Assembly (NCBI GenBank): GCA_035506275.1
Contig: DATJPT010000002.1
Location: 62,001 to 126,000 of the forward strand
Length of the DNA: 64,000 nt
Direction of reading: 5' to 3'
Source of the DNA: Bacteroidota bacterium
Lineage (GTDB): Bacteria > Bacteroidota > Ignavibacteria > UBA10030 > UBA8401
Of the stretch, positions 35,547 through 42,954 are shown in pieces (the first letter of the stretch is position 1; each line of letters starts with the position of its first letter). The notes below the pieces were generated by a model that saw only the letters and a program-made list of their open reading frames with translations, searched no databases and was not told where the DNA came from. A program made the position numbers and the translations under genes.

Positions 35547-36231
35547 GCTGAGGGCGCAAATTCTCCAACGGTGCAAACTCCCTAATTAGTTCTTTTTGCT
35601 GTTTCCAGTTCACCGTAGGATATTTTTCTAAATGCTCTAACGCCCTTTTTCTCCCCTCCGTAATTGGATTCTTATAGTCTTTCATTGTGATGCAATCACC
35701 TACCAAAACATATCCTCCCGTTACCTTTTTGAAAAGCGAATTCTTGTAGTTGATTACTGGAGCAGTCGAATACACGATTCTTTCTAATTCATCGGTAGAA
35801 TACTCACCATACTTGTCAACGACCCCATAAATGAAATCCTGAACTATTGAGGTTGGATAAAGATATTCTTCAGTTGTGCCGGTTTTTTGAATTGATACTT
35901 TTGCCTTTTCTGAATCCTCAAAACTCCTCTTTTTTCGCAGTTCCTTGAGATCCACGCTAAAAATTGAATGGCCACAGAGTTTCTCTATTTGCTTGTGATA
36001 ATTTGCAATCACCGGACCATGTGGATATTTGATAAACTTCTCCCCTGAAAGTCTTTTCCCAAAATTCTTGATGAAAAGAAATTCTACGAGATAGGTCAAC
36101 TTATTGTAGTGATAAAGTCCAATACCACTTTTTCGGTTGACTATCGTTGCAGTAACGCGATCGAGATTGGTTAGTTCGCCGGGCCGCATAGATAGGATTC
36201 TGTTACGAACGATTGATGAGAATGAGAACAT
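35536..36231 (-). CDS. Panacea-domain (DUF4065/SocA-like) antitoxin candidate
   Basis: 231 residues from ATG 36231, chosen for GGGAGG 6 bases upstream. Residues about 35-150 have the Panacea/SocA pattern: YHYNKLTYLVEFLFIKNFGK, then RLSGEKFIKYPHGPVIANYH, and later YGEYSTDELERIVYSTAP. Proteins of this domain act as antitoxins for unrelated toxins or as proteolytic adaptors. The C-terminal part (about 160-231) with PITEGRKRALEHLEKYP may contact the toxin. It overlaps the small gene behind it, the usual order antitoxin then toxin. The flanking AT-rich DNA suggests gain by transfer. A palindrome at 36349-36362 may be its operator. Confidence 0.7.
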   Translation of the reverse strand: MFSFSSIVRNRILSMRPGELTNLDRVTATIVNRKSGIGLYHYNKLTYLVEFLFIKNFGKRLSGEKFIKYPHGPVIANYHKQIEKLCGHSIFSVDLKELRKKRSFEDSEKAKVSIQKTGTTEEYLYPTSIVQDFIYGVVDKYGEYSTDELERIVYSTAPVINYKNSLFKKVTGGYVLVGDCITMKDYKNPITEGRKRALEHLEKYPTVNWKQQKELIREFAPLENLRPQHDP

Positions 36232-36348
36232 GATTAACCTCCCATCTCTTTCCACCCAATCTTCATAACGGTTGGACACGTATAAATGTCGAAAAATATC
36301 TTCGGAGGGTCAATATTTTTACCAAGACAGAAAAAATATTTATTTTGA

Positions 36349-36362
36349 TGTACTTCCGTACA
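36349..36362. promoter_or_regulatory. TGTACTTCCGTACA palindrome upstream of the toxin-antitoxin pair
   Basis: Five-base arms TGTAC/GTACA, about 118 bases before the antitoxin ATG. A TTGACC element stands nearer the gene but has no good -10 partner. Operator role is a guess. The rest of the 36232-36587 gap contains only this site and one dispersed repeat. Confidence 0.35.
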
Positions 36363-36434
36363 TAGGTAACAAAAATATCATATTTATTCAATGGATTTTC
36401 GGTAGTGATACAGTTTGAGAATTTCCATTCTCTC

Positions 36435-36454
36435 CTCCAAATTCAATTTGGGAG
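36435..36454. repeat. CTCCAAATTCAATTTGGGAG palindrome
   Basis: Same family as the TCCCAA...TTGGGA sites; preceded by ACAGTTTGAGAATTTCCATTC, which matches the leader of the copies near 42.65 and 42.93 kb. Confidence 0.65.
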
Positions 36455-36587
36455 CGAGAGTGAAATCCCTCAGGGATATCATTCTGACACAAACGGAGTG
36501 TGAGTCCTGCCATCCAAATTAAAAAAATCACTGGCCAAAATAGGATATCACCTTTTTCCGATGCTTGAGTTGGGAAACGGCCTGGAC

Positions 36588-37427
36588 TCATTTTTCATCC
36601 CCGGTTCCTTTCTCCCGGTCCAAGATCAGCGGGACGGATAGCGGAGGCTTTTGCCGCGCAGTGTCAACGGCCTTCTTCCGGGATTCACCGATCGCTTGGA
36701 GAGCCTGTTCATACGCATTATCGTACGAAACTCCTTTTGCCATCAACGCTCGCTCGTAAAGTTCCGTCGCGACGGAAAATTCGGTCTCTTCGCACGATAT
36801 TTGCCCGTCGATCCAGATCTCATTTTGAGGGATGAAGCGGCAAGCCAGATCGTTGTCGCTCAAACCAAAATCGGGATAAATGTCGCGGCGGACCGCTGCC
36901 CCGTCGACGATCCAGATCGACATATCATCCCGCTCCCCCAGGAATACCCTGTAGATGTTGTGAAGGCTTATCGAATCGGGGAGGGATGCGATCTCCTTTA
37001 CGCCGTCGCAATCGGTCGGCGAAACACGGGGAACTTCTTTCTCGTGTGCCCGGGAGAGCGAATCGTCCGCTCGCCGCATGCTCCGTTCAAGCTCAAGCGC
37101 TTGACCGTGCGCATTATCGTACGAGATCCCCCGCTTCGCCATCAGCGACCGTTCGAGCAGCTCGTGAGCAACGGTGTATTCGTATTCCTCACAACTGATC
37201 GCATTATCGATCCAGATTTCTTTTTGAGGAATAAACGGATACCGCTGCGGATTTCCGCCGTATAAAAACTCGGGATATATTTCCCGCCGGACGGCGGCGC
37301 CGTCGACGATCCATACGTTGAAGCCTTCCCTCATCCCGGCATGGAGCCGGTACATTCCGGTCACGCGATGAGCAGGGGGCGCAGCGGAGATGAAGAAGAG
37401 AAAAAAGAAAACGAGATATTTTTTCAT
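36588..37427 (-). CDS. Exported protein with a duplicated domain, one copy with an HExxE motif
   Basis: 279 residues from ATG 37427 (GGGA 7 bases upstream); signal peptide MKKYLVFFFLFFISAAPPAH. Two copies of a module of about 78 residues (38-115 and 171-246): [VI]WIVDGAAVRR[ED]IYP, then FIPQxEIWID, ISCEE, ELxERxLMAK, and SYDNAxxQAL. Copy 1 has YTVAHELLERSLM with His 88, Glu 89 and Glu 92, plus AH at 106-107, a possible metal site; in copy 2 the first His is Thr (VATELYERAL) and the second is Tyr. So copy 1 may be a catalytic or metal-binding unit and copy 2 a degenerate partner. I do not recognise the family. The linker and C-terminal tail are polar. It is alone, 62 bases from the M28 peptidase gene. 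Confidence 0.7.
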   Translation of the reverse strand: MKKYLVFFFLFFISAAPPAHRVTGMYRLHAGMREGFNVWIVDGAAVRREIYPEFLYGGNPQRYPFIPQKEIWIDNAISCEEYEYTVAHELLERSLMAKRGISYDNAHGQALELERSMRRADDSLSRAHEKEVPRVSPTDCDGVKEIASLPDSISLHNIYRVFLGERDDMSIWIVDGAAVRRDIYPDFGLSDNDLACRFIPQNEIWIDGQISCEETEFSVATELYERALMAKGVSYDNAYEQALQAIGESRKKAVDTARQKPPLSVPLILDREKGTGDEK

Positions 37428-37489
37428 GAATGCATCCCGGGGACGCTCAACAGCCAAAATACCGAATTCGGTATACCAAGCTTATTTTT

Positions 37490-39535
37490 TCACTTCCACT
37501 TGACCACCCCGACCTTCACAAGGTCGTCCAGATAATGAGCGACCGCTCTCGTCGGCACCGGCGAGTACTCGGCGCTGAGTGCATTCCTGATTTCCGAGAC
37601 ATTGTTCTTTCCGTCGATAAAGTTCACGAGTTCGAACCGCTCATCGCCGCCAAGCGTGAAGTCGGGCGAAGAATAATAGAGCGAATCGCTTCCCTTCAAC
37701 TTGCTGGCAGGAAGGCCGAAATCGAGTGGACCTCTTGTCAGGCGAACGGGGATGCGCGTGTCGGGATTTTCGGCGGCAGAGTTCCCGTTCGCACCGCGGT
37801 GCAATGCGGCTTTCCGAAGCTCCTGGACAAAATATTCCTCCTGATGCCTGAGCTCATTGCTGGCTGCAGAGATCTCGCTTCCAACATTGCCGCTTTTGTT
37901 GAAGGTCAAGATCGATTCAAGGGTCCGGATCTCCCATCCAGCCCGATGGCCAACAAGATTGAGCGCATCATTCCATGCGGTGCCCACATTCTGTGCCGAT
38001 GCTGACACAATATATTGGAGCGCTCGTCTTCCGGCGTCCGCCAAGCGCTTTGCAGAGTTTGCGTAGGTCAGGTGAACGAGGTCAACAGCCTGATCATCGC
38101 CGAGGTTCGCGAGATACAACATCGTGCTCGTTGAAATGATCTCCGTGCGTTCCAACTCGACCGGGTCGACTTTGTCCGGCGTGTCTTCCGACGTATGGTG
38201 GGTATAATCCGAGTGGCTGAACATGACCCCCGGAATCTTTCTGTCGATGAACATCATGTGGTCGCTCCCCCCTTCGTACGGTGTGATGCGGTAGTTGAAT
38301 TGCGACAGGCTGCCGCGCGGCGTCCGGATGTCCATCCCGTCCACCATGTGCGCCATATTCTCTACGACATCGTTGAGAGCGGACGGGTTCGAATCCGGCG
38401 TCCTTGTTATACCCATCTCCGAATGGAGAAGGTCGAGGTTCTCACCGACCATATCGAGATTCATATTGGCAAGGAATTTCCCTCCAAGCTCCGGGCCGAC
38501 AAGCTCGGGATGCGAGTCGATGTACGGCATCGTGCCGTTCCATTCGGGGACCCAAATGAACCGGAACGATCGCTTCGGTTTCGCCAGCCGCCCGTTGTCG
38601 GTCAACTCTTTTAATGTCCGCGCGATGTCAAGAATCGCCCCCGAGCCGCTCGCGTTGTCGTTGGAAGATTCCTTCGGGTGGTCGAGGTGTGCGCTGAAGA
38701 CCATTTCTTCTTCAGGATGTTCCGTCCCCCGAATGTGCGCGACGACGACATCCATGAAATACGGTTCGAGGCCTATCCCTTTCACCTGCCCGTGCACGAC
38801 GACCTTTTTCCCCGCCAGGAGCATGTCGCGGAGTTTCGTCCCCTGCCTGTTCGTGAGGTTGAAGCCGAACGTCACGCGGCTCAATTCATCCGTCCGCGGC
38901 CACATGCCGGTATATTGAAGCATGTCGGGATGTTCTTTTGCCCGGTCGTCATCAAGAAAACAGACGACCGCCTTCGCGCCGTACTTCAGGACTGCAAGAC
39001 GGTGGACGGTGCCCCCGTATCCTGTCGCGAGCGCGATCTTTCCCCGCACATCCTTGCCGGTATAATCCTCATCCTTCTCGCCGCTGCCGACCCAGACAAG
39101 CTCGGCGGTGACGTCGCCGGGATCCGAGTACGTTATGACGCTCATCGCAATTTCAGGATAGCCGACGATCCGTTCGTCGTACGGCTCGACCATGCGCAGC
39201 TCGGCCCACGAAATATCCCAGCCGGACGGCGACTGCCATGTTTGGTAGGTCGTCTTGCCGTCGGATTTGAACGTTTCAATGTATGCGTCCTTCTCCGAAA
39301 AACCATAGCTCCGGAGCTTTCCGAGCACATAGTTCGCCGCATCTCTGTATTGACGCGATCCTTGAATCCGATGCCACCGCGTGATCTGGTAGACATGCTC
39401 TTTCGCCAGCTCGCCGCTGAGCGATTCATGCAGCAGGTCACGCGTTGTGTTATCAAGTAGGTTCGAGTGGTCCTGGCCGGCGAGGGGGGGCGAAAACACG
39501 ATGGCGGCCGCAAGGAGGGGGATGAGGATCTTCAT
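37490..39535 (-). CDS. Exported M28-family zinc aminopeptidase with PA-like insert
   Basis: 681 residues from ATG 39535 (AAGGA 6 bases upstream). Signal peptide MKILIPLLAAAIVFSPPLAG. The M28 fold is visible as VFSAHLDHPKESSNDNASGSG (His 283, Asp 293), a Glu in FIWVPEWNGT, NLDMVGE and DYTHHTSEDTPD, which together supply the two-zinc site and the general base. An insert between about 120 and 250 with VWVGSGEKDEDYTGKDVRGKIAL is a PA-like domain. The C-terminal ~130 residues form a separate winged-helix-like part (GGDERFELVNFIDGKNNVSE, YLDDLVKVGVVKW). It probably removes amino acids from peptides in the periplasm or at the surface. Related proteins of this DUF4910-like kind are common in this phylum. 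Confidence 0.88.
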   Translation of the reverse strand: MKILIPLLAAAIVFSPPLAGQDHSNLLDNTTRDLLHESLSGELAKEHVYQITRWHRIQGSRQYRDAANYVLGKLRSYGFSEKDAYIETFKSDGKTTYQTWQSPSGWDISWAELRMVEPYDERIVGYPEIAMSVITYSDPGDVTAELVWVGSGEKDEDYTGKDVRGKIALATGYGGTVHRLAVLKYGAKAVVCFLDDDRAKEHPDMLQYTGMWPRTDELSRVTFGFNLTNRQGTKLRDMLLAGKKVVVHGQVKGIGLEPYFMDVVVAHIRGTEHPEEEMVFSAHLDHPKESSNDNASGSGAILDIARTLKELTDNGRLAKPKRSFRFIWVPEWNGTMPYIDSHPELVGPELGGKFLANMNLDMVGENLDLLHSEMGITRTPDSNPSALNDVVENMAHMVDGMDIRTPRGSLSQFNYRITPYEGGSDHMMFIDRKIPGVMFSHSDYTHHTSEDTPDKVDPVELERTEIISTSTMLYLANLGDDQAVDLVHLTYANSAKRLADAGRRALQYIVSASAQNVGTAWNDALNLVGHRAGWEIRTLESILTFNKSGNVGSEISAASNELRHQEEYFVQELRKAALHRGANGNSAAENPDTRIPVRLTRGPLDFGLPASKLKGSDSLYYSSPDFTLGGDERFELVNFIDGKNNVSEIRNALSAEYSPVPTRAVAHYLDDLVKVGVVKWK

Positions 39536-39571
39536 GAAATTTCCTTTCACATGAGAATTTTGCAGCGATGA

Positions 39572-40063
39572 TTATTTTTTCTGAAGGCGCTTGAGCAATT
39601 GAATTTGGCCGGCGTGGTACACGTCATGCGAAACGATGCCGGACACCGTTTGAAGGGTTGTCCATTTGCTTCCGGAGGGATGTCGTTTGAGGTCGGAGGC
39701 TGTGAGGCCGGCGACCGCTTCACGCAAAAGCTCATGAGTGAGCTCAAGAAGCTCAATGTCCGTGCGCCATGCCTTTTCTGCGCCGTCGACGGGGCGTTTG
39801 AACCAATTGCTCCCTTTTAAGGGGAACGTTCCTTTTTTCTCCACCAGCAATTTCCGCCGCACAACATATTTCCAGTAAGCGCAATGAACGACAATTTCCC
39901 AAATGTTGTGCCTGGCGGGGGACGGCCTCCATGCCGCCTGCGGAGCGGTCAATCCCCTGATCGATCCGCGAAGATTCACGCCATGCCAGGCGTGTTGGTT
40001 GTACGATTCATCGATCGTTTGGAGAAGAGCCTCGATGGTGCCGGAGCTTTCGCTGCGTTTCAT
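39572..40063 (-). CDS. DinB-family protein
   Basis: 163 residues, four-helix DinB fold: ESYNQHAWHGVNLRGSIRGL, then ARHNIWEIVVHCAYWKYVV and the late helix VSHDVYHAGQIQLLKRL. Three His (in VVHC, SHDV and VYHAGQ) are the metal ligands typical of DinB/YfiT-like proteins, which include bacillithiol-, mycothiol- and glutathione-dependent transferases. The reaction is not known. It overlaps the ATL gene by 4 bases and is last of three packed genes (FKBP, ATL, DinB). A second DinB protein lies at 53.2 kb. Confidence 0.88.
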   Translation of the reverse strand: MKRSESSGTIEALLQTIDESYNQHAWHGVNLRGSIRGLTAPQAAWRPSPARHNIWEIVVHCAYWKYVVRRKLLVEKKGTFPLKGSNWFKRPVDGAEKAWRTDIELLELTHELLREAVAGLTASDLKRHPSGSKWTTLQTVSGIVSHDVYHAGQIQLLKRLQKK

Positions 40064-40395
40064 GCTGTCATCCTTTCAAGCCAGTGCATGACGCCGAATT
40101 TTTCAAGATCGACTTTCCCCTTTACAAAGACCACCCCCTCTTTTTCGAGCAGCTTTTTTTGCCTGTTGTGTCGTGCGGTTTTAGGAGGGAAAGAAATTTT
40201 TCCCTGTGCGTTGATGACCCGCTGCCATGGAACGCCGGAGCCGTGCGGAAGATGATGGAGCGCGTAGCCGACAAGCCGCTGCTGGCCGGGAAGCCCCGTC
40301 AGCTCTGCGACGTCGGCATATGACGCGACTTTTCCTTTCGGAATCTGTTTTATCGTCCTCCAAATCCGTTCATACTTGCCTGGCTCTTTCGGCAT
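40060..40395 (-). CDS. Alkyltransferase-like (ATL) DNA-binding protein
   Basis: 111 residues, only the C-terminal domain of the O6-methylguanine-DNA methyltransferase family: YERIWRTIKQIPKGKVASYADVAELTG, then ALHHLPHGSGVPWQRVINAQGKI. The methyl acceptor Cys of PCHR is replaced by Trp (VPWQRV), the mark of ATL proteins, which bind O6-alkylguanine without removing the alkyl group and hand the lesion to nucleotide excision repair. The Arg of the helix-turn-helix (QRLVGYAL) is kept. One base from the FKBP stop, 4-base overlap with the DinB gene, so one transcript. Confidence 0.92.
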   Translation of the reverse strand: MPKEPGKYERIWRTIKQIPKGKVASYADVAELTGLPGQQRLVGYALHHLPHGSGVPWQRVINAQGKISFPPKTARHNRQKKLLEKEGVVFVKGKVDLEKFGVMHWLERMTA

Positions 40396-40396
40396 A

Positions 40397-41125
40397 TCAA
40401 TGTGAATGCCCCGCGGCGGTAGCTTTTTCTATTCCCAGAAGCTCGAGATCAAAGATCAGCACGGCGTTCGGCAGGATCTGGATTCCGCGCCCATCCGGTC
40501 CGTAAGCCAGGTCCGACGGAACATAGACCTCCCATTTCGACCCAACCGGCATCAATTGCAAAGCCTCCGATAATCCTTTAATGATCCCGTGCACGGGAAA
40601 AACCCCAGGCTTGCCAGTCTTGGCCGAGTTGTCGAACTCCGTTCCGTCGACCAGCGTCCCGCGGTAGTTGACCGATACCTGATCCTGCGACTTCGGCTTC
40701 TCACCGTTTCCCATCGTGATGACTTTATATTGGAGGCCGCTTGGAAGCGTTATCACTCCTTCTTTCTTTTTATTTTCCGCAAGAAAAGCTTCCCCTTCCT
40801 TTTTATTTTTCTCTCCGGCCGCTTTCATTTTCTCGGCGTGCGTTGCCATCATTTCCGTTTGAAAATCCATCATTGCCGACCGGAATTGTTCGTCGGTCAG
40901 GATCGACTTGCCGTCGCCGTTCATGTCTTTGAGCGCCTGGGCGAACGCGTCCGGGTTCAGCTCCATCATCCTTGGTTTCAAAAAATTCCTCTCAAAATCA
41001 ACTCCCATGCCGTAGCTTACACTGTCCTGCAGGGTCTTTAATTCTGTTCTGTGTTGTTGGGCATTCTGACATGAGGAGAAAACGAAGCTGAGGACGATGG
41101 CTGCGAGAACTAAAGTATACTTCAT
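40397..41125 (-). CDS. FKBP-type peptidyl-prolyl isomerase, lipoprotein
   Basis: 242 residues with a lipobox (LSFVFSSC). An N-terminal FKBP_N dimerisation region (about 30-125: TLQDSVSYGMGVDFERN, DEQFRSAMMDFQTEMM, then a Lys/Glu helix) is followed by an FKBP domain (about 130-232: GLQYKVITMGNG, VSVNYRGTLVDGTEFDNS, LMPVGSKWEVYVPSDLAYG, LIFDLELLGI). This is the Mip/FkpA/FklB layout, a periplasmic folding catalyst with chaperone activity. A His-containing tail (AAGHSH) follows. It is first of three tightly packed genes with ATL and DinB and has a readable promoter. Confidence 0.92.
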   Translation of the reverse strand: MKYTLVLAAIVLSFVFSSCQNAQQHRTELKTLQDSVSYGMGVDFERNFLKPRMMELNPDAFAQALKDMNGDGKSILTDEQFRSAMMDFQTEMMATHAEKMKAAGEKNKKEGEAFLAENKKKEGVITLPSGLQYKVITMGNGEKPKSQDQVSVNYRGTLVDGTEFDNSAKTGKPGVFPVHGIIKGLSEALQLMPVGSKWEVYVPSDLAYGPDGRGIQILPNAVLIFDLELLGIEKATAAGHSH

Positions 41126-41185
41126 TAATGATTTTCCTTATATGTGGCAGTGGGAAGACATTGCAAACGCTTCGGAATTATGACC

Positions 41186-41214
41186 ATAATACGATTTTTA
41201 TGCGGCGAATTCAA
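41186..41214 (-). promoter_or_regulatory. Promoter of the FKBP/ATL/DinB operon
   Basis: Minus strand TTGAAT (41209-41214), 17 bases, TATTAT (41186-41191), about 60 bases upstream of the ATG at 41125. Confidence 0.65.
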
Positions 41215-41249
41215 TGAGGTGTTGAAGAAACGGAGAGAGAATTCCGGCT

Positions 41250-42473
41250 CTAGAGATAGCTAAGCCAGGGATCTTTTCTCCGCTTCTTGACCGCGGCGAA
41301 CCAGCGGCATGCAGGATAGAGGGTCACAACGACAGCGGCCCAGATGAGGTAAACGAATCCGAGGCCGAACCCGTAGGAGTTCTCCCATGAACCGGGGGGC
41401 TGGTTTGAAAAAAGAAAGCCGACATCGTGAACAGTGAACGCGGCGACAACGATCGCCAAACAATGGATGAGATAAATATGAAGGACATAATAGAACATCG
41501 GAACGCGGCCGAAGATCACGAAGAAATCGGCAAGCCGTCCTTTCATTTTTTCCAGCACCGGAAGAAGCGCGATCGCCGGACCGAGGGTCATGAGGAGATA
41601 AAGGAGCGACGGCGGATATTTTTCACATTTGATGAACGATAGGACCGTGAAGACAAAATTCCTCTGTGCGGACCAGGGAACCGGGTCGCCGTAAAGATTC
41701 GTCGCGCGGATGACGATGAACGCGAGGATCATTCCAAGCCCGAGACGCAGGAGTATTTTCTTTCGAAGATGTTCCTCTTTCAACATCATCGTCCCGAAAC
41801 CGTATCCCGCCGCCATCACGCCGACCCATGGGATGAGGGGATACAGCGCGATATAGACGTAATTCGGCCGGTAGAAGAAAAACCCGCCGCTGTGGATGAT
41901 CTGCCACGGCCAGCCGAAGATCCCCATCTGCGCGGGCGTGACCGGGTCGAGCAAATTATGGAGCGCGATCATCGCCACGCCGAAGATAGCGACCGCCGTC
42001 GTCGGGAGGTAGATCAACCCGGACAGGACGATCATCGAAACACCGATCACCCAGATCACCTGGCCGAAGGAGAGCATATAATCGACGTTAAAAAGCCAGC
42101 CGAAACGGATCACCGTAAATTCGAGGACGATCAGCCACAGTCCCCGTGTGAGCAAAAATTTCGAGAGTTCCGGCTTTGTTTTGCCGCGCGACCCGGAGAG
42201 GAACGCTCCCGTTCCCGCAAGAAAAACAAAGACCGGCGCGCAGTAGTGAGTGATCCATCGGGTCAGGAAAAGCAATAAAGAAGTTTTTGAAAGATCGAGG
42301 GGGTCGAACCGGTAGTAAGAAAAGAAATCGCGGGTGTGGTCGAGCGCCATCACCACCATCACAAGGCCGCGGAGAAAATCGATAGAATCGAGCCGCGGTT
42401 TGGCCGGCGGGATCACCGTTGCCGGGGAATCAACCATGGGCGTGCGGTTCATCGTCGATGAGCTTTCCCTCAT
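41250..42473 (-). CDS. DUF1624 membrane protein, acyltransferase-like
   Basis: 407 residues from ATG 42473 (AAGGA 7 bases upstream). About ten membrane helices. The first carries PRLDSIDFLRGLVMVVMALDH..DFF, the DUF1624 / heparan-alpha-glucosaminide N-acetyltransferase-like motif with R and DH, where the His may take part in acyl transfer. HYCAPVFVFLAGTGAFL and YVLHIYLIH are typical later segments. Relatives move acyl groups from the cytoplasm across the membrane to sugars or surface polymers. The acceptor is unknown. The upstream ~300 bases are full of dispersed repeats and show no further gene. Confidence 0.88.
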   Translation of the reverse strand: MRESSSTMNRTPMVDSPATVIPPAKPRLDSIDFLRGLVMVVMALDHTRDFFSYYRFDPLDLSKTSLLLFLTRWITHYCAPVFVFLAGTGAFLSGSRGKTKPELSKFLLTRGLWLIVLEFTVIRFGWLFNVDYMLSFGQVIWVIGVSMIVLSGLIYLPTTAVAIFGVAMIALHNLLDPVTPAQMGIFGWPWQIIHSGGFFFYRPNYVYIALYPLIPWVGVMAAGYGFGTMMLKEEHLRKKILLRLGLGMILAFIVIRATNLYGDPVPWSAQRNFVFTVLSFIKCEKYPPSLLYLLMTLGPAIALLPVLEKMKGRLADFFVIFGRVPMFYYVLHIYLIHCLAIVVAAFTVHDVGFLFSNQPPGSWENSYGFGLGFVYLIWAAVVVTLYPACRWFAAVKKRRKDPWLSYL

Positions 42474-42664
42474 TGACAGTTCCTTCAACAAAAATGAAGA
42501 GGTCAATTCTCGGGTGAACACGATGCCCGAGGTCTGAAAATTTCAAGTCACAGTAATCGGCTATTTCGGAGGGGGGAAAAATTCAGGACAATGTGTGAGA
42601 AAGGGAGATGAAAGTCAAGGGAGATGACGGGCCGGTGATGTTGCAGATTGAGGATTCCCACTCT

Positions 42665-42750
42665 CGCTCCCAAACTCTGTTTGGGAGCGGCTTCGGTAAC
42701 TCGTCTTTCGGCTGAGGAGATCTCTCTGTTCCCGATCGGAGATTGGGAAC
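42665..42750. repeat. Two TCCCAA...TTGGGA palindromes
   Basis: CGCTCCCAAACTCTGTTTGGGAGCG without its last bases spans 42665-42689; GTTCCCGATC-GGAGATTGGGAAC is 42728-42750. The leader TTGCAGATTGAGGATTCCC (about 42641) recurs as TTGCAGTTTGAGAATCCCC (about 42927), with the preceding GATGACGGGC also repeated, so leader and palindrome are parts of one larger repeat unit. Confidence 0.7.
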
Positions 42751-42823
42751 GAGAGAAAATGTTCACCCTGAGCGGAGCCGCGGCGCGCTCCGCTTGCTCC
42801 CCGAAGGGGTCCTGTAGGGACAG

Positions 42824-42852
42824 GATGAGCCGTCGCGGCGGAGTCGAAGGGC
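42824..42852 (+). repeat. Dispersed repeat of the GTCGCGGCGGAGTCGAAG type
   Basis: GATGAGCCGTCGCGGCGGAG-TCGAAGGGC here and an inverted near copy at 46565-46593. The text between the palindromes and this site (ctgagcggagccgcggcgcgctcc) looks like the same non-coding family. No gene in 42474-42954. Confidence 0.55.
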
Positions 42853-42954
42853 TACAGCTTGATTGTTTCCTTCAATCCGTCCATCTATTCAAAAGAACCT
42901 ACTACCGAGATGACGGGCTGGCAGCGTTGCAGTTTGAGAATCCCCGGGTGCGTG

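Noticed and set aside
36388-36591. 67-codon minus-strand frame
   Set aside because: Runs through a dispersed palindrome and has no start signal.
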